Positions 22,276 to 26,499 of a stretch of DNA of 26,499 bases are shown piece by piece. The position numbers and the translations under genes were made by a program. Under the pieces are notes generated by a model. The model was not told the origin of the DNA and searched no databases. It saw nothing but the letters and a program-made list of their open reading frames with translations. The stretch is taken from NCBI GenBank assembly GCA_037147235.1, contig JBAWVO010000058.1, forward strand, positions 1 through 26,499, written 5' to 3'. Each line of letters opens with the position of its first letter. The stretch's first letter is position 1. This stretch comes from JANXQG01 sp037147235 (GTDB lineage: Bacteria; Planctomycetota; Planctomycetia; Pirellulales; Thermoguttaceae).

Positions 22276-25119
22276 TTACGTTCCCTCGCCATGCCGCTGG
22301 GGTGCCGCGTCGCGGCGGCCAGGGCGATTGAGAGGGACTTTGATCTTTGGCTCCGCTGCGCCGGCATTTCTCGTGGGAACAATAATCGGCTCGTCCTTCA
22401 CCAAGCGTCGCATAATTGCGAAGAACAGATCATAACGCACCCGTTCCGCGGGGTCGGGATTGTGTGACCAGTCATTACCCAGGTTCTTATCGTTGAACAT
22501 ATTGCCGAAGCTGGCGACCATGACCATGCCTTTGCCATACTGGGCCGTGGCACAGATCGTCTGGTCCGCGTAGATATCGGGTTGTTTCACATTAAGCTTC
22601 TCCAGCTTCGCATGGACTGCGGCGACGCCCGTGCCGCCGGAGACTTGCCAGGCGCTCTCCACGTAAATCCCGGGCGGAAACTTCACTTCCTCGAGCAATG
22701 TGCTGGAATTGTCGGCGTCGGATTTCATCGCAGGCCTTACCAGGTTGCCGTTCCAAGATTGGCTGTAATCGAGCGCAAGGCCAAATGGCCGCAGAATCTG
22801 GTTCGACGTCGAAGGCACGTCATTCATGCCTGCATCGATCACCAGCAGCCTTCCGCCGCCGTCAACGTAATCGACCAGCCGCCTGCGAAATTCTTCGCTT
22901 GCCGGACGGCTGGGGCAGATCATCACCACGGCGTCACCCTGAAAGACGTCGTCGCCCTCAGCCCGAGCGGTCGTATAACCCAAGCGTGAAATCGACTGTT
23001 CCAGCAACCCGAATCCTCGATAGGTTACGCGGTCCTCGTTGAAAGCGCCTTTCGCCAACGGCACCTGCGACGTCGTGCGATCAATCACTATCCGTGGCAG
23101 ACGTTGCTCCTGTTCCGGCGACGGCAACCGCATTTCCCCGGCCAGGAGAGCCGCAATAGCCGTCGAACCGAGGATCCAGCCGCATGCCGTGGCCGCCACG
23201 AGCACCAGCCAGGCCGAACCATCGTGGCGGACCAACCGCAGTCCATTGACGATTGACGCCAGCCCCAACAAGGTCCACAACCACCAGACCCCCGTACCTC
23301 CTTGGTGGTTGAGCCACTCGACTAAGTTCAGCAGTACCAGGGCTTTGCCGGGCTGATAGAGGCAAAAGTTCGAGAAGATGGTCGAGTCGCCCCAGGCAAT
23401 CACGCGCCCTCGGCCGGCGTGTGTGGACCATGCCTGGACGAACGAGCCGAAGCGCATTTCCGGCATGTGCTGAGCATGGGGCATGTAATTCAAATAATGA
23501 TAGTCGCCCGGCATGCTCCACAGGCCCGTGGCCGCCACCACCGGACGCCCCTGGCTGATCCCGGGATCAATCGAACACGATACAGCGAAATCAAAATTTG
23601 GTACGTGTTCGATCGCCGGATGCGGCACCCTCGGTGCCCGGTAGCGTTCCTCATCGGGGGCGGGTTGTACACCATAGAGAACGTCGTCGCGGAACGTGAA
23701 ACCGAAGTCGCGGGTGATGTCGTTCATGTGCGAGGCCGACTTTTCCAGGTTCGTGTGATCGCCGATAAGGAGCAGCCCTCCGCCCGCCTTGACAAATTGC
23801 ACCACCGCCTGCGTTTCTTCCGGCGTATAGCGGACCCTGGGGATTTTGATCACGAGTACATCGCAGCCGGAGAGCGTGTTTTCGTCAATCGCGTCTTCTT
23901 CGTTCAGTCGCGACATTTCGTAATACTGGCTGAGGTACTGGTAAGCGGCGGAATAGTTGTAACTGGAGCCGCGCTCATCATCGCCGCCGCCGAGGAACTC
24001 GGTATTGTAGGGGCGGTCGGAGGGCGACCAGGGCGAATGTTTTTCGACAATCATTACGCGGCCCGTTTTGCGCGAGCCGATCGGTTCCCACTGCAACCCG
24101 AAGGCAACGAGAATCGTGCCGAACAAGCAGCAAGCGGCCGCAGCCAGATACTTGACCGAAAGCGACAGGGAGGTATCCGGCTGAAAAATGGGGGCGCGTG
24201 GCCGGGGATTCACGGCCGGTTTGGCGTCTTCCTTTGCACTTGCCACCCCCGGCAGGGGAGCATCGCCCAGCAACCGCACCCATCGCCAGGCCAGTAGGAT
24301 CGGTGCCGCGAGCATGACCAGCAGCACCCAAGGCGAAAGGAATTGGTTCATTACATGTAGCGGCAGGTTCCACTCGCTCACCCCTGCGCGATGAAGATAA
24401 AGAGCCAGGAGCATCATCGCGCGGATCGGCAGCCAGGCGGCCACGATGAGCGTGAAGCGGCCCAGTGTCCAGCCCCATTCGCCCCAGCGTAGCCGAATCG
24501 AATTCAGTCGGCCGGCGTCGAGGGTGATCCATGCCAGCCCGCCGATGAAAAACATCAGCGTGGCCGGATCGAAGACCATGTCCCACGAAATGGCCAGTCG
24601 ATGCGACTGCCGCATCGACTGCACGACGAGCATTGGCCCATCGCCGGCCGCGTCGATTCCTACCAACGAGCAGAGCCAGGCGAGGAGTTTGACCAGCGAG
24701 CCGGGCAGGTCGTGGTTTCGCGCCGTGACGGCCGCATACAAGGTCAGCACAACCGATTGCGCCAACAGAATCACGCCTCCCGTTACCCATGCGGCAGCGA
24801 CCGGTCGAAGCAACCGCCGGGCAAAAGGCACACGTTCCAAGACAAGCCCGGCGACGATCAGCAGCGGCGATAAGCGATAGGGCCAGGGAGTCCACCACAC
24901 GACCGGAAGCAGCAGCAGGAGGGTGGCCAGGGTCAATTCGGGATAGGCTTCCCGCGTGGCGCGGAAGGGGTTGGCCCTCTCACCCGCAGTGAGCATCCAG
25001 ATGCCAAGAATCAGGACCATTGCCTGAGCCCATGGGCTGGCCGTCTCGTAGTAGTCGAGGCCCAAAAGCCAGGAGATTCCCAGCAGGGCAATTCCGATCC
25101 AAGGTCGTGCGGAGAGCAT
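22276..25119 (-). CDS. Large membrane protein with two glutamine-amidotransferase-like segments
   Basis: This protein of about 947 residues has a polytopic N-terminal part (about 1-340, roughly eight helices including LTLATLLLLLPVVWW, AAAWVTGGVILLAQSVVLTLYAAV, LMFFIGGLAWITL, FTLIVAAWLPIRAMMLLALYL). A further membrane segment follows, then an exposed domain (about 345-605) with DVLVIKIPRVRYTPEETQ and VKAGGGLLLIGDHTN. Two more helices lie at about 606-663. A second similar domain (about 695-790) carries DAVVMICPSRPASEEF and YVDGGGRLLVIDAG. These alpha/beta segments resemble DUF4350 or ABC-associated GATase1-like domains without obvious catalytic residues. Function is unknown. The open frame runs on through the tRNA region to 25428, but ATG 25119 begins the coherent protein. 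Confidence 0.8.
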   Translation of the reverse strand: MLSARPWIGIALLGISWLLGLDYYETASPWAQAMVLILGIWMLTAGERANPFRATREAYPELTLATLLLLLPVVWWTPWPYRLSPLLIVAGLVLERVPFARRLLRPVAAAWVTGGVILLAQSVVLTLYAAVTARNHDLPGSLVKLLAWLCSLVGIDAAGDGPMLVVQSMRQSHRLAISWDMVFDPATLMFFIGGLAWITLDAGRLNSIRLRWGEWGWTLGRFTLIVAAWLPIRAMMLLALYLHRAGVSEWNLPLHVMNQFLSPWVLLVMLAAPILLAWRWVRLLGDAPLPGVASAKEDAKPAVNPRPRAPIFQPDTSLSLSVKYLAAAACCLFGTILVAFGLQWEPIGSRKTGRVMIVEKHSPWSPSDRPYNTEFLGGGDDERGSSYNYSAAYQYLSQYYEMSRLNEEDAIDENTLSGCDVLVIKIPRVRYTPEETQAVVQFVKAGGGLLLIGDHTNLEKSASHMNDITRDFGFTFRDDVLYGVQPAPDEERYRAPRVPHPAIEHVPNFDFAVSCSIDPGISQGRPVVAATGLWSMPGDYHYLNYMPHAQHMPEMRFGSFVQAWSTHAGRGRVIAWGDSTIFSNFCLYQPGKALVLLNLVEWLNHQGGTGVWWLWTLLGLASIVNGLRLVRHDGSAWLVLVAATACGWILGSTAIAALLAGEMRLPSPEQEQRLPRIVIDRTTSQVPLAKGAFNEDRVTYRGFGLLEQSISRLGYTTARAEGDDVFQGDAVVMICPSRPASEEFRRRLVDYVDGGGRLLVIDAGMNDVPSTSNQILRPFGLALDYSQSWNGNLVRPAMKSDADNSSTLLEEVKFPPGIYVESAWQVSGGTGVAAVHAKLEKLNVKQPDIYADQTICATAQYGKGMVMVASFGNMFNDKNLGNDWSHNPDPAERVRYDLFFAIMRRLVKDEPIIVPTRNAGAAEPKIKVPLNRPGRRDAAPQRHGEGT

Positions 25120-25268
25120 GTTCAGTTTGCGGAGGTGCGAGAGTTTTGTTTTTCCGAGCGAAACGGCGAGTTTTCGGTTTGGATGTCGAGAGCTGCAAAA
25201 TCCGAGGTCCGATCCATTTTTCGGCGAAAACAGGAACCTGACCCCAGACTTTGCAGCCTTTCCGACAA
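25120..25268. other. Short intergenic stretch upstream of the membrane protein
   Basis: This stretch lies between the tRNA 3' end and the start of the large membrane protein. It contains no convincing gene and no clear promoter. It ends with CAGGAACCTGACCCCAGAC (about 25230-25248), a motif that may be part of a dispersed repeat but has no partner in this window. Confidence 0.4.
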
Positions 25269-25341
25269 TACCCCGGGCAGGATTCGAACCTGCGACCAAC
25301 GGATTAGAAATCCGTTGCTCTATCCCCTGAGCTACCGGGGC
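25269..25341 (-). tRNA. tRNA-Arg (anticodon UCU)
   Basis: Read on the minus strand the gene starts GCCCCGGTAGCTCAGGGG. Its anticodon arm has the 5-bp stem ACGGA/TCCGT around loop TTTCTAA, giving anticodon TCT, which reads AGA/AGG. The T-arm GCAGG-TTCGAAT-CCTGC is complete. The acceptor stem is GCCCCGG with CCGGGGT, including a terminal G-T pair, and the discriminator is A. CCA is not encoded. The structure is complete and appears functional. Confidence 0.96.
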
Positions 25342-25460
25342 AAGTGGGTTTTTCTCGGGAAATACGCTGTTTATTGTGGTGTAATGAAACGGGTGTAGTT
25401 TCGACCACTCATTATCACGAGCAAACAACCAAAATCATAGCATTTGTTGCAACATCCGCC

Positions 25461-25496
25461 AAGAGGAAGGTTAAGAGGAAGGTTAAGAGGAGGAAG
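25461..25496. repeat. 12-bp direct tandem repeat (AAGAGGAAGGTT)
   Basis: Two full AAGAGGAAGGTT units (25461-25472, 25473-25484) are followed by a partial third with a changed end. They lie between the tRNA and the PEP-CTERM remnant. In the open frame they would encode a Lys/Arg-rich run unlike the rest of the protein, which argues that this part is not coding. Confidence 0.75.
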
Positions 25497-25574
25497 GGAA
25501 AGACAGGAAGAGTGTTGAATTTACTCCATGGCAATCAGCCCCTGGTCAAAAACTGGAACGCCTCGGAGTCGTTC

Positions 25575-26126
25575 ATGTCCTGCACGATTTCCGATCGGTC
25601 GGCACTGCGGCCCACTGCGGCAATCAAGAACTCCAGCGGGATCGGCCGAGATGTGTTCTCGCTTACCGGCGGCACCACGGTCAACAAGGGTACGCTTCAA
25701 GGCAACGCCGTGAGTCTTCAAGGCAATATCGCTAATAACGCCGCCGTCGTCTTCGATCAATCGGTTCCTGGCACCTACGGCGGCTCAATGAGCGGCAGCG
25801 GTTCGCTCACCAAGATTGGCAACGGCTTGCTCACGCTCAGCGGCAGCAATTCGTACACGGGCGGAACGACGGTGGAAGACGGTACGCTTTATGTGACGAA
25901 CCATGCGTCTCTGCCACTCGGGACGAGATTGACCATTGGTGCCGGTGGGACTTTGATCTTTGATCCTTCGGCCTTCTTCGCCTCCCCAATGATATTGTCG
26001 GTGGCTTCGCCATTTTCTTCACCCACGATGGAAGCAGTTCCCGAACCTGGAACTCTATCGCTGCTTGGCGTCGGTATGATAGGGTTGATGGGCTGGGCGT
26101 GGCGACGGCGGGTAGCAGGAAAATAG
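25575..26126 (+). pseudogene. Truncated PEP-CTERM protein with autotransporter-associated beta-strand repeats
   Basis: About 183 residues are open from ATG 25575. The coherent part starts near GRDVFSLTGGTTVNKGTLQG and contains one to two TIGR02601-type autotransporter beta-strand repeats (GSGSLTKIGNGLLTLSGSNS, YTGGTTVEDGTLYV). The C-terminus is a PEP-CTERM sorting signal: VPEPGTLSLLG, a hydrophobic helix (VGMIGLMGWAW) and RRR. Full-length members normally have a signal peptide and many repeats; here there is neither. The upstream open sequence to 25344 is low-complexity, basic and overlaps a DNA repeat. I read this as the 3' remnant of a larger surface protein gene, although a short expressed protein cannot be excluded. 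Anchoring would need an exosortase encoded elsewhere. Confidence 0.75.
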
Positions 26127-26277
26127 TGCGAAGCCATCGGCCTTCGATCAACTAGAACCACAGGACGACGGCCCAGCCATCCTGTCCATGCCATCGCGGT
26201 GGACAGAACCGGCCCGGCGGGCAGCTTGATCGGGCATGGCAAGCGGCGTGAGAATAGCCAGGATCAGGCGAAATGAA

Positions 26278-26355
26278 TTATCCGCAAAAGAACGCATGGA
26301 ACGCAAAAGAACAGGCATTCTTTCTATTGCGCACTTTGCGGTCTTTCGCGGTGAA
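26278..26355. repeat. Imperfect inverted repeat (CGCAAAAGAACGC family)
   Basis: The left arm contains TCCGCAAAAGAACGCATGGA and ACGCAAAAGAACAG. The right arm (about 26319-26355) reads CTTTCTATTGCGCACTTTGC and GGTCTTTCGCGGTGAA, which is approximately the reverse complement. The purine-rich arm with short repeated words resembles the ACCACGAAAGACAC element upstream of the HAD gene. Confidence 0.55.
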
Positions 26356-26476
26356 CTAACGGATTACCTGTAGTGTGTGGGACTGGGCCGGATGGCTTCG
26401 AGCTTGGGCCAAAATTAAACGACGACGCCCCGGCAATTCTGGTCTACACGACCAAAACCTCCCATTCCCCCCGCGT

Positions 26477-26499
26477 CCCGACCGCCTACGGCGGTCGGG
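26477..26499. repeat. Perfect hairpin at the window end
   Basis: CCCGACCGCC and GGCGGTCGGG form a perfect 10-bp stem around loop TAC. It ends exactly at the last base of the window, so it may be a repeated palindrome at which an assembly stopped, or simply a cut point. Confidence 0.8.

Larger units (their letters stand above)
26127..26499. other. Terminal non-coding region rich in dyads
   Basis: No convincing gene is present. Dyads include CTGTCCA / TGGACAG near 26180-26206. An imperfect inverted repeat of GCAAAAGAACGCA type spans about 26278-26355, related in style to the element at 7201-7316. The minus-strand open frame crossing this region has no recognisable protein features. Confidence 0.5.

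Noticed and set aside
23419..24297. Plus-strand open frame of 292 codons inside the large membrane protein gene
   Set aside because: It is antisense to a coherent membrane protein and its translation is Arg/His-rich without motifs.
25120..25428. N-terminal extension of the large membrane protein through the tRNA gene
   Set aside because: The extension would translate the complete tRNA-Arg (GIEQRISNPLVAGSNPARG is the typical tRNA-derived peptide), so the true start must be downstream; ATG 25119 is preferred.

Overview
The window looks like chromosomal DNA from a planctomycete, probably of the Pirellula type. Evidence for this is the GC-rich codon use, many GTG/TTG or Shine-Dalgarno-less starts, a TIGR03790-type protein, a PEP-CTERM/autotransporter-repeat fragment, a large secretin with a proline-rich tail, and many small intergenic palindromes. 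The assignment rests on recognising protein families by eye; no database search was possible.

Layout. 1-467 holds no convincing gene. 468-7185 (+) carries a 1294-residue outer-membrane secretin, an exported proline-rich protein that closely follows it, and a polytopic membrane protein. 7395-8048 (+) is a HAD phosphatase/phosphoglucomutase-like enzyme preceded by a long inverted repeat. 8112-10110 (-) holds tadA, a conserved unknown gene, and a compact antitoxin-PIN toxin-antitoxin cluster joined by ATGA overlaps. 10243-12910 (-) has a TIGR03790-family exported protein and a TPR lipoprotein, separated by three hairpins. 13078-14916 (-) has a Lys/Ala-rich basic protein and a degenerate receiver-domain regulator, separated by a run of hairpins.

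15194-20631 is a surface-polysaccharide locus: ABC-2 permease (Wzm-like), sulfotransferase-like protein with a C-terminal coiled coil, ABC ATPase with a Wzt-like C-terminal domain (these three co-oriented, the last two overlapping), and a convergent tandem-GT2 glycosyltransferase whose 3' end overlaps the ATPase gene. Together they could assemble, modify and export a glycan. The sulfotransferase lies between permease and ATPase, which suggests a chain-capping export scheme analogous to WbdD/Wzt; this is inference.

20958-22101 (+) is a Bax inhibitor-1 family membrane protein followed by a small acidic unknown. Two related palindromic elements of about 80 bp flank this pair. 22276-25119 (-) is a large membrane protein with two glutamine-amidotransferase-like segments. 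25269-25341 (-) is tRNA-Arg(UCU). 25575-26126 (+) is a probable remnant of a PEP-CTERM autotransporter-repeat protein. The window ends on a perfect hairpin.

The most interesting points are the sulfotransferase-centred export locus with a shared coiled-coil/SRxWR tag, the antitoxin-toxin-antitoxin arrangement, the receiver that has lost its phosphorylation residues, and the families of intergenic palindromes.
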